Shown piece after piece: positions 38,286 through 50,418 of a stretch of 64,000 nt of DNA. Under the pieces are notes generated by a model. That model was not told the origin of the DNA. It worked only from the letters and a program-made list of their open reading frames with translations, and searched no databases. Origin of the DNA: Gamsiella multidivaricata (taxonomy: Eukaryota > Mortierellomycota > Mortierellomycetes > Mortierellales > Mortierellaceae); the NCBI RefSeq assembly GCF_025024155.1, contig NW_026251730.1, forward strand, positions 124,001 to 188,000, written 5' to 3'. A program made the position numbers and the translations under genes. Positions within the stretch are counted from its first letter, which is position 1. Every line of letters starts with the position of its first letter.

Positions 38286-41200
38286 GTGTTGTTGGTCCTG
38301 CAGAGTATCCCTATGCTGTCTGTGCTGGTCTAAGCTCGGCTGTTCCTTCGAAAAAGCAGGCGCCGATCGACTGTTGCGCATCCCATACATCTGCTGGATT
38401 TGTACCTGTGACAGCTGTGCCCTTTGATTCGAGTACTGATGCTGCATCTGCTGCTGCTGTGCATAGATCTCCATCAGCGTCTGGGGCGGACCGCGCGAGG
38501 AAATACCACCACCATGTCTCGATGATTGTGCTCCTTGACCATTAGCACCGCTACCGCTAATGTTGTTGTTACTGTTGTTATTGTTGTTGCTGTAGCTGTT
38601 GTTCGAGCTTCCGTTGCTGGACGTGCTTCGGAGTCGTGAACTGCCGCCGTAGACAGACGCCGGCGGCGGCCCCGTGTACTGGTATTGGTTCTGGTACTGC
38701 GACGGAGACTGATGTGGATACTGTGGCGGCTGCGCCCTCATTCCTTCCGTGAGCACATTCGATGACGCGGAACGGGTGCGAGGTGCTCTCCACTGTTGTA
38801 GATTCAAGTTCGTTGGAATTGCAGAAACCCCTGGCTGGGAAGATGGTACAGCTGTGGAGGGGTACCTGGCAGGAAGCAATCCATTGCCTGCAGATCGTGA
38901 GCGGGATTCCATGGGCATACCTCCTGTACCTGCGCCTGCTCCTGTATTGCCGCCATTGGATTCTAGTCCGTCTCTGGAATCGAGTGACTGGTCTTGGAGA
39001 TGGTTGTTACCGCTGAGAGAGAGTGATCGGCGGATGCTGACCACATCTATACGATTTCATTCGTTAGGTAGGCGCGAAAAGAGTGTGAGAATCTAGCATC
39101 GGTTCCATTTACTCCTCTTCTCGCAAAAACCTGCTCAGTTGTTCCTTCCCGGCGCATCGAGTGAGGGTAAGGAAGGTTCTCATCTTCAAAGTGCACGCCC
39201 ACACGTTGTTAAAGCACGCACCCCCGTCCGGTCGGGGTTAACGATGTTCGTTTTAATTATTATTATGCTTAAGGCACTGTAAAAAATATATGATGTTGAG
39301 ATGTGGCGACGGGGGAAACTGAAATGGACAATACCAATAGAGTGGGAAAAATGGGAGAAAAAACAAACGAAAACAGTGGTTTTTTTAGACCTCAAGGAGG
39401 AAAGGAGATATTAAGCTGTCGCAGGGTTGGTTGGATACCAGGAGAGATGGACATTATGGAGAGGGCGGTTTTAGCCCTGTGGACTCTTTGGTGTTGTCGA
39501 TGTGTGTGTAATGTGTGTGTGGGAGTAGGAGTTGTGCGATAGAGCATGGTATATGTAGTGTGCGTGCCATGGTGCGTAACGTTGTGTGCCCCCGTCCCAG
39601 AACCCCTCATTACGGACGCTTCCCATTCTTATTTTTGTGGGCGTGTGAGGGTGTTTGTGTGATCAAAGACCTTATCGTCGCAACTCTGCCACCGTGCTGC
39701 TGCTCTCACCTTCATTTCGACTCGATCCTGCGTGCGTTGTGTTCCCTTCGCTGACTCCATCGCCGTTCGCCATTGATGACCCTCCGCCTCCTCCATTGTT
39801 AGCGCTCTTGCCATTGACCCCGTTCAGGCCATCCTGTTGATTCAAAGATAAGGATAACGGGTCATCGCTGTTAACTGCGGCTGCTGCTGCTGCGGCGGCG
39901 GCGGCATGCTTCCGCTTGTGTTTCTTCATGACCACCTCCAAGTACTTGTCCGTCTTGATGAACTTGGGCACTGAATCTGTCGACATTAGTCGGAAAATGT
40001 GATCGTGGATCAGATCAAACAGCGAGATGTGAATCAATTCCTTCTGACCACCCTTCTCACCACCATCGCTTGCATCCGCTGGAGAAGGCGATGTTGGGAG
40101 TGAAGATGGTGTCGGTGGTAGGCTGGCGTTGTTGATATTGCCGCCGTCAGGTGTCGTCACAGTCGTCACAGTCGATGTCTCCATGCTGCGGACGACTGCC
40201 TGCATGTACTCTGTGATATCCTGCCTCATCTGGTGTGGCAGGTTTACCTCGCGGGGGGCACCCGAGGCCAAGTAGGTCTCAAAGATAGCGAACGCTTGTG
40301 TGCAAATCTGTTTTTCGAGCTCACGGAGCGAGGGCGGATATGCAAAGCCCATGTTGTTCGGTTCAGGTCCCGTTTCCGATATGTTGTACGCCTTGGCCGA
40401 TGTGATCAGTCCTTTGAACTTGGTCTTGTAGTCGACTACCTCAAAGTAAAACGAAAGATTCTCCTCACAAAAGTTTTGTTTCAGGAAACTCTTGAATAGG
40501 TCGCGCACAGGTGCGTCCGAGAGAATACCGTTGAGGCGGCTCGTGTTCGATGTCGTTGACTGTGCGGAACTCATAGGGAGCGAGAGTCGTGTGCTTCCCG
40601 CTCCTCCGGCGCTGGCACCCACTGACTCCCGGCCTGAGGATGATGGCGCATACGAGGACATGGGTCCATTTTCCGAAAGCGTGATCTGAAACGCAGGGTC
40701 ATTCAAGATCTGGGACAATCGTCGAGTCGGTCCGGACTTATTCGAGTCTTCGTTGTACTGCAGTGTCGAGAGACTGACCTCGTCCATGGACCTACGTCTC
40801 TCTTGTGCGATCGAGATGGGCAGGCGAGCCAGGTTGCTGGACGTGAGCTTGAACTGGGTTGAGAGCAAGTTGGTCTCTGGACTGCTTCGCTCTGCCTTCG
40901 AACCGGCCGTGCTTCGCTCTATGTATCCGAGCGTATCAAATAGACAAACTAATTAGTTTTGGTGTCCGACATCAGTATCCTTGTTGAGAAGAAAAAAAAA
41001 TACGTTGGCGAGACCGAAACACAAACAAGCAACAGACATTCTTCATGTTCTTACCATCCATCCAATCATTATGAATGCTACCGCAGCAGTCATCAAGGCT
41101 CTTCCAGCCTGCAAGAGCTCGTCCTGTTTCAGTGAGGTGGTAGAGTGCCGAGTTACCAGTCTTGAAAATTGACGGGCCATTCGTATTTTCTTCGCCAACT

Positions 41201-42648
41201 TGCTCAATGTATCTTGCATTGACCATTTCCTGACAGATACAGATCGCCTCCTCCTTGCTGATCACGGTCGAGTAGTCCAACAGCCATTCCACAGCCGCCT
41301 TGCCATAGAAAGTGTCCTTGTAGGTCTCCGAGTTGAATTGCTGGTCCTTGACCTCAACACCGTTAGAGAGGTCCATCACGAATGGTGCACGGTATTTTGC
41401 TTCAGCAGTCGAAGACATAGAACTCATTGGGGAGTCCGCCCCAGGATCGGTTCGGGCCGTATTCGGCTCAGGCCCCGCGAATCGCTTGAAAATGATATCG
41501 ACTTGCTTCTCGGTCAAGATGATAGCGTCCTCGTTTTCTTCACGCTCCAAAAACACCAGATTCGTTGCTGAGTTTGCCGTGATGTGTCGACTCTCCCCGA
41601 TCGGCAATTTGTTTCGCACCACAAATTTGGCCAGCAGATATGCGCCCTTGGGTGTGACCTGATACAGCCCACGGCTCTGAAACTCGCGCTTTGAGGAGTC
41701 TGTTGCGCATTCGAGTAATCGGGCGTCCATGAATGTCTGGCAGAGATTTCGGGACATGTCGCGCGAGAGCGAGAATTGGGTCGTTGTCACATGTGTGATG
41801 ATTCTTGTTGGGTCATTTGGATCTGACTCACGATTAGACTGGGTCACTTGTAGATTGCCTAGGTTCCCAATGGCTCCCTCAGCAGTGAAGCTGTTCGGGT
41901 AGCTTCTCCACCTGATCTTGCGGTTCTCGATTCGAAGCGAGACCATCAGGGTGGAGAAGATGTCGAACATGCCCTAGAGAAAATATGTAGCACAGATATG
42001 TTAGCCTTGGGCTCATTTATGATTGGACGAATAAATACGCGTCGTCTAGAAACTGTTCTGCGTTCTCATTGGTCCATTGTCCACAAAGAGCTCAACTATA
42101 TTTTTTCCACAATGGAAAAACAAATAAAGAACACGACTAAGCGTGGTGGTAGCAATGATTTTTCGCACTCCCTTTCTCATGCTGCATAGATAAAAGGTCG
42201 TATTCGGATAAGGTTCAGTGGGGCAGATGGTATGAAACAGGGGCAAGGAGAGATGTGTGGGCTGCGTTAACGCATTATCCGAAAAAATCGCATCTGTGCA
42301 GCATCCAGGGGGTGGGGGGATATATTTTGTCTGGGCCTCGTGTCCTATGCGGCGCATGTTACACATAGCTATTCATGCACCGTGCCCTTGCAGAGAAATA
42401 AGAGTCCTTGCCGTAGTGTTTCGCATTCGATGTGGACAGGCGCCAAAAGCGTAAAGTCGGCCTCAAAAGATGAAAGCCATGGAGAGAAAAACTGCATAAA
42501 GCTAATGCAAGGAGAAATTACTAGAGCCTTTTGTGTATGGCTCCAGACCGAAGACCATCGTTCTCAACCTGGATGTGCCCATAAAGACAACGAAGATATG
42601 GTCAAGACTCACCTTGGCAAAGGCGCGACCCGAGGTTGTAGTCTTCAT
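38064..42648 (-). CDS. SST2: DEP-DEP-RGS protein (Sst2/FlbA-type regulator of G-protein signalling)
   Basis: A GTPase-activating protein that would switch off heterotrimeric G-protein alpha subunits. Exons 42648-42613, 41973-41055, 40918-39710 and 39046-38064 join in phase, giving 1048 residues. The tiny first exon encodes MKTTTSGRAFAK and joins to GMFDIFSTLMVSLRIENRKI, which matches the FlbA/Sst2 start. Two DEP domains follow (about 10-120 and 205-315; the second has DTFYGKAAVEWLLDYSTVIS). The RGS domain (about 447-655) contains VRDLFKSFLKQNFCEENLSF, REVNLPHQMRQDITEYMQ and HDHIFRLMSTDSVPKFIKTD, with a Ser/Thr/Pro-rich insertion. The last 325 residues (exon 4) are disordered, with Asn and Gln runs. 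Intron 3 is 663 bases. Reading through its donor would give an alternative end (..STVAELRR, stop at 39672) lacking the Gln-rich tail. Confidence 0.92.
38228..38287 (-). repeat. CAG/CTG repeat encoding poly-Gln
   Basis: CTG-rich on the + strand. On the coding strand it gives CAG/CAA codons for a Gln-rich run with interspersed His near the C-terminus of the RGS protein. A second, Asn-coding (AAC)n run lies at about 38563-38600 in the same exon. Confidence 0.9.
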
Positions 42649-45078
42649 GGTGTCCTGCTCGTGTATTCTTTGTATATTGCTCGAAAACGACTTGACAGCG
42701 CCGCTCTAAGGAATGGGACTGGTCGTGCCGACTTTTTTATGGACCCAAAGATGAATTTGATTGGTCCAATGTACTTGTTGGTTGTTGTTGTGATGGCGGT
42801 AGTGCTGATGCTACGTTCTCTGACTGATGTGTAATATCGAAGGTGTTCAGTTTCTTTTAAACTCTCTAGTATGCAAACGCGGTGTAACAGAGAGTGAGCG
42901 CGAGCCCTAGTCCAAAAGACGCACAACGGATGTACCCAGGTACGGTCATGGAAGTGCCAAGGGAATTTAGAGATTGATCAATAAGAACGAGATGGAGAAA
43001 GGAACAGCATCAAGGACCATGCACATACCCCCAGAAATGAGAAATGAAAATGCGAGGTCCTCAGCAACGAAGAGAGCGTGGTGAGGAGGTTGTCACGAGG
43101 GGTTAGTGAAGGATGATGATAGGGTGCAGTACCTACTTAACGTCCGCGAGGAGACAGAAACGGTAGAGAATGACGATCACGCGAAAGGGATTAGCGAGAA
43201 TGAAAAAGCAAAGCGAAAGGAGGAAAGAAAGAGAGAGTAGAGGTTCTTTTTGCGGTGTCAGAGCGAGTTTTTTAAGCGGTCGTAAGGTAAGTATCTTCAA
43301 GAATAAGCGGGCAGGTGGATAGCAAATGAATGAAAGAAAGAGAGAAAGGACAAATGAAAGAAGACCGGCAGTGTATGCTCAAAGGGAGCATACGAGCATA
43401 CGCAGCCACGGATCGTGCATGAATACGCGAATGCGGGAGGAGCTCCCAACCTGTGCTCTCGGCATCACCAACGCGCCCACGAACTGGCTACCTAACCCCG
43501 TACTTTCGCCTCCCTCTTTCCCCCTCCCAGATCCCACTCCGCATTCATTATCTTGCCGGTGCCAATTCCCTTTTTGAGTCCCCGCAGCAAGCACACTAGC
43601 CATGCTAGGTCAACACTAAGGCAACAACAGCAGCGAGCCTTTCCCCCCCCCCCTCCCCTCTTCCTCCTCTTTCTTCTCTCTAAAACCCCATAACGATGAA
43701 CGATTTTCAAGGAGCTCCTTCTGTCGTTAAACAGGTTTATGCTACCATGCCCATTTAAGGGGTTATTGAACTTTGGTATATACAAAAGAATGAAAGGCGT
43801 TTGCGTTCAACAACGTTCTCCTGGTGGATTCTCACGAATTCTGCTCGGAAGGGAAGACCTTTTTTTTATTTTTTATTTTTCGTTTGGCAAAGATATTCAT
43901 GAAAAAGGGTAGAGCCGTTATGCGGACGATGTCCGAGGAATGTTCCAACCCGCGTACGTCTCGGCTTCATTAAAATCGTCAAGCTCAAGAAGCGCGAAGG
44001 CGTACCGGCGTAATCGATGCCATCTTTCAGGACGTATTGTATGCACCGGCAATGTTTCGTGCAAGGACCTTCGTGTCTTTGCTCGGGCCAAGTCACTGTG
44101 TAGAACCCTTTTTATTATTGAGAGAGAAAGAATAAGTAGCAATGCTATTGGTCCATTGCTTTTTTTTGCAACCTTAAAATTGCATGGCAGTGCGTGATAA
44201 AAAAAAATAAAAAATAGAGGCCCCATCCCCATCCAGAAGTTGAACAAACATCGAAAGAGAGCGCTCTCAGACGAAAGGGACTGCACAGAGAAAAGAGCGA
44301 GCGCGTTATGGATTTGCGCCAACGGACAGGATTTGGAATCATCTGCTGTACTTCAAACAAGAGGCTCTATGCTGGGAGAGACACACAGAAAAGCAGGGTG
44401 AGATTGTTGAGCAGCAGCCTTTTTCTTTTTATAGTCTATTTATGTGAACACCCAGCCTGGCTGCAGAGAGAACCGTTTAACCAAAAAAGAAAAAAAAAGC
44501 GAGGCGAATGGGCAAATATAATCCCGGAAAAGAACGGCGCCGTTTTGCAGACAATGTGACCATGTCGTGAGCAGCAGCAGGCCAACAAAAATAAAAATAA
44601 CGGCCATAAGTAAAATGGTGGCTGCGCCCAGGTGCAAGAACGAATAAAGTGCACTCGATTACTTTGAACTGAGCAAACGGACACTTCATACTGTGGCGGC
44701 ATGTGGAGAAAAGGGGGGTTGGTGCGAGGTGATGATCAGGATGGGAATGATGAGATGAACTGTCGATGGGGACGATCAGCAAAAATGGTGCAGTAGGAAA
44801 AGTGGACGAGCGATGCCTGTGGATGCTCATACTATGCTGCCATGTCCTTGGTACTCCTTGACTCCTTCGCTCCCCGATTTTGTTCAGGGTGAAGAATCTG
44901 CTTAGGCGCCACGCGAGCCGTGCCGCGTCCAGCGTCAAACCGGTCTCCTCATCTTCATTAATTGCCATGCTATGGGCTGTCGTGCTCTACAAAAACAGTT
45001 GTATAGATCAAAATGTACTTTTTACGTTTTTAATTCTCGGCAAGAAAAAGAGGATCCCCTCGCAGAGGATGATGACCT
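42649..45078. other. Intergenic region upstream of the RGS gene
   Basis: Nothing was recognised in 2.4 kb. The right part lies beyond the stop of the S9 peptidase gene. Stretch 43190-43380 is purine-rich (GAAAGAGAG), likely promoter or leader of the RGS gene on the - strand. A minus-strand frame at 43918-44130 ends with RRYAFALLELDDFNEAETYAG, which looks protein-like but is isolated. Confidence 0.45.
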
Positions 45079-47860
45079 TCACTTGGAAATGGCATCCTCG
45101 TTGATGATATCGATCGGTACAGCATCAAATGGGGTGAACCCAAAGATTCTTCCCAGGAAGCTGACCTCGCCCTGCAACGCAGCCTTCACGTTCTTGGGGA
45201 TGCGGAAACCATGCCCCTCGCCCTCAAAGAGTACATAGGCCACAGGTAGGCCCCGCTTCTTGAGCGCATTGACCATCAGCTCCGCCTGATTGGGAGGCAC
45301 AACTTTATCTTCCGCTCCCTGGAAGAACGCGCAAGGGCACGTAATCTTGTCTGCAGAGTACAATGGCGATCTCTCCAGATAAAGATCCCGTGCAGCTGGG
45401 TAAGGTCCAATCAAGCTCTCGGGGTAAAGCAACTCAAACTTGTGCGTATCCTTAGCCAAGACCTCGAGATCGCCGATGCCATAGTGGCTCACACCAGCCT
45501 TGAACACGTCCCTGAACGCCAAGCAGGCCAATGTGCTGTAACCACCGGCACTTCCGCCAACGATCGCCAACTTGTTGCCATCGACATCGCCTCTCTCGAC
45601 CAGGTATGTCGCAGCAGCACTGCAATCATCCACATCGATCACTCCCCACTTTGTGCGCAGACTGTTGCGGAACGCACGGCCGTAGCCGGTCGAACCACCA
45701 TAGTTGACAGCGACGCATCCGAATCCACGGGAGGTGAAGTAGTTGATGCTCCAGTTTAGGTCGGACGCATATGCTCCTGTGGGTCCACCATGAGACAAAA
45801 CGCGGAGTGGAGGAAGAGTTCCCTCAGGCGCAACATAATCCGCGTTCGTAGGTGGGTAATAAAGCGCGTAGGCCACTGGAAACAAGAAATAAATGATAGA
45901 ATCTCGCATTAGTCAAACCAACCTTACTAAGCACAAAATAAAATCATCAACTGAAAAAGATACCAGACATTCGTACCGCGGCCACCTGTGGACTTAAAGG
46001 TCAAGGACTCGGGTTTGGAAATCCAACCCTTGGGGACCTCAACGGTGCTCGACTTCATCAAAACCTCGTAGGCTCTGGTGTGCAGGTTGTAGCTGATGAT
46101 CTGTGCCGGGATATTATAGCTTCCAACGTCGAGGAGAAGAATGTCGTCCTGACCATCCGTAGAGGCGTAAATGGACTTGATGGTCTGGAACTCTGTAGGG
46201 ATATCCTGAAGGGTCTTGGTCTTGGCGTCAATAACCGCAAGGTTGTAGACGCCTGGGAGAATAAATAAAGACATCCTTTTTTAGATTGGGCGAACAAAAG
46301 TAGTCCTATTCATTGTGTCTTGAATCCATGCTGAAATGATACGTACCATTCTTGATATAGGAGCACGCAATCTTGGTACAATCCGACTTCAACGGGTAGT
46401 ATGATCTGCCGGCAAATCTCCAGGCAGGATCTACCAAATACAATAGTCGGTAAATTAGCACCATGGTTGAGAACGTCCTATTCGCGCAATACAAAAAAAA
46501 AAAAAAAAAAAAAAGGCAACAGAGATAGAAACCGAAGTATCGACGGTACCTTGAAATTCTGCCTCCATTGGTTGCGAGAGGACGAGCTCCGGTTTGCCCC
46601 CAGCCTTGTAACTGTACAGGTTCCAGAATCCAGTCTTGTCATTGATAAAGTACAGAGTTCCGTCCTTTGCAAAGCGAGGCTGGTTCGTGCTCTCCTCATT
46701 GTTCTTGTCGTCACCAGCAAGGAGAGTCTGGGATGCAACCTTGATGGAAGCATCCGAGATGTCGAGATGGTTGTAGTACAACTGCGTGTGATCCCAGGTC
46801 ATGAAGGGGTGATTCCACGAGTAATACGCAAACTCGCTGGGGTTGGCTGGGTTGAAGCGAGGGGCAGAATAAAAGTCGGCGCCTTCGGCCAAGATCTCAA
46901 CATTGGGTTCCTTGGTATCAAGACGGACAACGACGAGGGTGTTGATCACAGTCTGGGGAGTGTCCTCGGTGTGATCCTCACGCACACAGATCAAGAACTT
47001 TTCCGAGGGATGAATCTCGATATCGGCGTATCTCCAGGCCTTGTTTTCGGGTGTCAAAGGTGTAGTTTCCTTGGTAGCCAAGTTGACCTTGTACAGTCGC
47101 GAGTCTACATCATTGCTGGAGATGAGAAAGTCGCTTCCAAGGGTGAAGGTGCCGCCACCATATTCGTGAACACGCGAGCGGGCATGGAAGGGTTCCGGTG
47201 TGAGTTCAGAGGTGACGCCCTCAGCACTGCGAGTCATAATGGTAGTGCGACCATTGGTAGCGCCGCTGAGCTCGCCCCAGTACAGGGCACCTGTACCCTC
47301 GTGCTTGAGCAAGTTTGAGATGCTCACGGTGGACGACGTGATGAAGTTGACGTCGATGGGTGACTTCCACTCGCCTATATGTATTTTAGTCAAACCAAGA
47401 GTTAATTCTTATGGTCCCTATCCATGCTGTGCTTCATGGACACGTCTTTCCATGAGTGATATCGAAATGGTCACTTCGCGCGTAGCCAATTTGGTCCGCA
47501 CCCATGAAGCCCTGGGCACCAAGTGTCTGGCACTCCACGAAGTATCAAGTGCTGGGTATACTGCGTAATAAAACGCCAGCACTAAATAGTCGGCACGTCT
47601 CTGAGAACCCATGCGTGTCAATTAATTCGCATTAGCCACTGTAAAGAACCGGTGTATTAGATAGCGCCAGCTCTCAGATAGGCGCCACGAAAAAGTGATG
47701 CACGACCAGTTCACCAAGGGATGACCCTAGATGTCGGCAGTGCTCATTCTTTTTTTTTTTTTTTTTTTTTTTTTCAGGAACAACAATCAGGGGGGCTGAG
47801 ATGCCTGCAAGAGGAATAAACCAGGCGGCACTTACCGTATGGCGCAACAGTAGGGGTCAT
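45079..47860 (-). CDS. S9 family serine peptidase (acylaminoacyl/dipeptidyl peptidase-like)
   Basis: Prolyl-oligopeptidase family enzyme that would cleave short peptides, probably in the cytosol (no signal peptide). Exons 47860-47836, 47374-46550, 46430-46347, 46252-45977 and 45875-45079 join in phase, giving 668 residues. The first exon encodes only MTPTVAPY plus one base; the second starts ..GEWKSPIDVNFITSST. Residues to about 400 form the beta-propeller (e.g. HEYGGGTFTLGSDFL and KDGTLYFINDKTGFWNLYSY). The alpha/beta-hydrolase domain has LSHGGPTGAYASDLNW for the oxyanion region, then GGSAGGYSTL with nucleophile S512. The catalytic Asp is D593 in GAEDKVVPPNQ and the His is H625 in GEGHGFRIP. 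All three catalytic residues are present, so the enzyme should be active. Precise exopeptidase class cannot be assigned. An intron near 46500 contains a 20-base homopolymer. Confidence 0.93.
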
Positions 47861-49127
47861 GATGAGAATAAAGGACTTGGCGTGAAGAAAGTGGAGAGGA
47901 GGAGAGATGGAGATTAGGGATGAACATGGAAAACGTCTGGCAAAATAGAATACTCGGCCCTATCCCAAAATGCTCCCGGCAGTGTGGGAACGCAATTGTG
48001 TCCAAATATGGAGTGTAATTCTGGTTCTCCCCCCCATGCGAGCAATTACGGTCCTTCTGCACAACGATGCTTCTTTATCAAACTAAGGACCCAAATGATA
48101 AAGCTTGGAAAGACCTTCTAGTCAGCTAGCTGCAATCTGAAAAAAAAAAGAGATTCAAGAGATTGCTAGACAAGGATTCGATCAGATCAACTGAACATCT
48201 ACTCATCCCGCTGAGCACATGACGATTTACGTTCATGTACTCCTCGTACTTTTTGCGCCACCAATTTCCATTCAGCGAGAAGATACACTTGTATGGAAAC
48301 GATATTTATTTAGGCTCAACCAAAAGTATCCCAAGGTAATGCACACCGGGCACAGTTGGTACCCGTCAAGTCTGCAGATTTAATCACTGGGCGGCACCAA
48401 GTGGGTCCGATTGCCAGCGTCGAATTGCTTGTAGATTTCTCTAATCCAATAATCCTCCAGGAAGAGATGTACTGTTTCCCCGTAGTGAACTTGGTGCCAT
48501 GAAGGCGGTGCTTATAGCTGGTAGAGCCTGCGATGGCTGGCACGACGTTCATGCTCTGAATAGATCGCCCTGTACCTGTAATTCGCACATGCGCTCAACG
48601 TTCGATCCGTGCACTGCCACGCGACCACACGGTGTCTTGTTAGCGTACTCGATTTTGTCGACACCCGCTTGTGTTTGATACGTCCACAAACATCATCACA
48701 GAGAGAGAAGGGAACCACTGCCACCACGCATACGCAATCCCAAATGTATGAAGGATTACTTGCAAATATAAATCTCTGCTGATCAAGAGGGGGGAGGGAT
48801 GTCTTCCAACTATTGGGCCATGATCTTAGTTGACTTGATCGAATAGTGAGGACTGACGACGAAAAGTGCGGTGCTGTCCTCTAGAAGTGCATTTACGGTG
48901 GATGAGAACACTGGCGGGAAAGTGCACATGGAGTAAAGGCGTTTTCGCTTCTGTTTATATCACGCGCTGTATGCGGCGGAACTTCCTTGGTGGATTCAGT
49001 CTGGATAAGCAGAAACATTTACATAATTTTTTTTAATGTATAAATTGGATTTTTAAACGCTCTGACCTGTTCAACTACCCCGAGCCATATTTTTTTCTTT
49101 TTTCAAAAACTTTTACACCCGCCAAGA
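47861..49127. other. Intergenic region left of the transposase
   Basis: It carries the promoter side of the S9 peptidase. On the - strand 48316-48555 holds an open frame with AGSTSYKHRLHGTKFTTGKQ and a small Cys-containing end CARCALPWDTFG; no family was recognised and it may be a remnant. I searched by eye for a terminal inverted repeat of the transposase near 48950-49100 and did not find a convincing one. Confidence 0.4.
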
Positions 49128-50159
49128 ATGAGGCCTTTACCACAACAGACCGTAAAGGATGCGACGATCCGGCTTAGAAACGGAGAATCCATCCGCCAAG
49201 TCGCCAAGTCTCTCCAGATCTCAGCCGCATCTGTCTCCAGGATCCGTCAAACAGACGAGGAAAATATCCCGAATGCGGAAATAGGCCGGCCATCAAAGGC
49301 CACCAAGAAGACCAAGGCTCTGCTTGCTCGCCATTTCCGCTCAGGGAAGGCTACCACCCTTCGCGAGGGCCAGCAACTTATCCAATCGGTACTAGGAATC
49401 AAGGTCCATCCAGAGACAGTCCGGAACTATCTTGAGCAGCAGGGTCTGAAAGCAACTCTTCGACCGAGGAAGCCCAATCTGTCCTCGAGTCAAATCGCAG
49501 CACGCTATGAATTCGCCAAGGCACATTTGAACTGGACCGTCGATGACTGGAAGCATGTTATGTTCTCGGATGAGACGATTATCAGCAGGATTGAGATTAT
49601 TAGCAACAACATCAGGATGCTCCGTAGTCAAGATCCCGACAGGAAGAACACCCAGCCTGGGCAGGTCCGGAATTCCACGCAGGGCGGAAGAAGAGAAAAA
49701 TTCATGATCTGGGGCTGCATGACATATCATGGCGTAGGCGACGCTTGTTGGCTTCAGGAAAAGGTCAATGCGCCAGTGTACTTGGATGTGGTCCAGGAGT
49801 ACGTTCTCGCTTCTCGAGATTGGTATCGCATGAATCGGAAGAAATTTATTTTCCAGCAGGACACGACCAGGATCCATACAGCAGCCGTAGTCATGAAGTT
49901 CTTTGAGAAATCCAAGGTTACACTCTTGGATTGGCCCGCAAATTCCTCGGACATCAACCCTATCGAGCACGTTTGGGCGCACCTTGAGCATCGGCTGGAC
50001 CAGTATCCCGAGGCTCCAAGTTCGATGGAAGAGCTCTGGGAGCGTATTCAGGACATATGGACAGCGGTCCCTCTCGATCTCCTGCACGAGTTGTATGAAA
50101 ACATGCCCGGGTGTATGGAGAAGCTCTATCGCAACAATGGAGGTCATATTAAGTATTAA
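49128..50159 (+). mobile_element. Tc1/mariner-type transposase gene, intact DD34E
   Basis: An uninterrupted 343-residue transposase, the usual Tc1 length. The N-terminal paired-like DNA-binding region has two helix-turn-helix parts (about 8-45, with SIRQVAKSLQISAASVSRIR, and 60-115, with VHPETVRNYLEQQGLKATLR) joined by a GRPSK hook. The catalytic triad is D148 (HVMFSDET), D245 (IFQQDTTRIH) and E280 (SSDINPIEHVWAHLE), with 34 residues between the last two. The family sequence IWGCMTYHGVG is also present. The usual QQDNAPxH is changed to QQDTTRIH, which keeps the catalytic Asp. No terminal inverted repeats or TA duplication were found by eye within about 250 bases on either side, so the copy may be immobile or its ends diverged. 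It has no introns, unlike its neighbours, which fits a recent insertion. It sits next to the ubiquitin-RING array. Confidence 0.9.
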
Positions 50160-50418
50160 AGTAGGGATGGTCAATTTCGGAAGGCGGAAGGGGTTTCGAA
50201 TGGGGTCAACATTATGAGCCCCGAGTGCCTTGTTCAACAGCACACTCAACTTCGCATGCAGCTTCATATAATATCTGTGACTGTCATATGAAAAAAGAGC
50301 ACTTCTTTGAGAACCAATTTGATGCACAGCGATTCTAATCTTGACTAAAAGCTGTGTATAAAAATATAACGACGATCGCGAATTGAAAAACGCGTCAGTT
50401 ATGACCTCCAGCGCCGTA

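Noticed and set aside
38064..39046. Gln-rich minus-strand frame as a separate gene
   Set aside because: It has no ATG at its start, begins after a tag acceptor, and joins in phase to the RGS exon ending at 39710.
46401..47318. 305-codon + strand open frame
   Set aside because: Antisense to the S9 peptidase, whose frame contains the propeller and later the catalytic domain.
49392..50327. 311-codon minus-strand frame
   Set aside because: Antisense shadow of the transposase, which has the full DDE triad on the + strand.
48950..50400. Terminal inverted repeats for the Tc1-like element
   Set aside because: Short similarities (e.g. around 49043-49075 and 50380-50410) are direct rather than inverted and too imperfect to claim.
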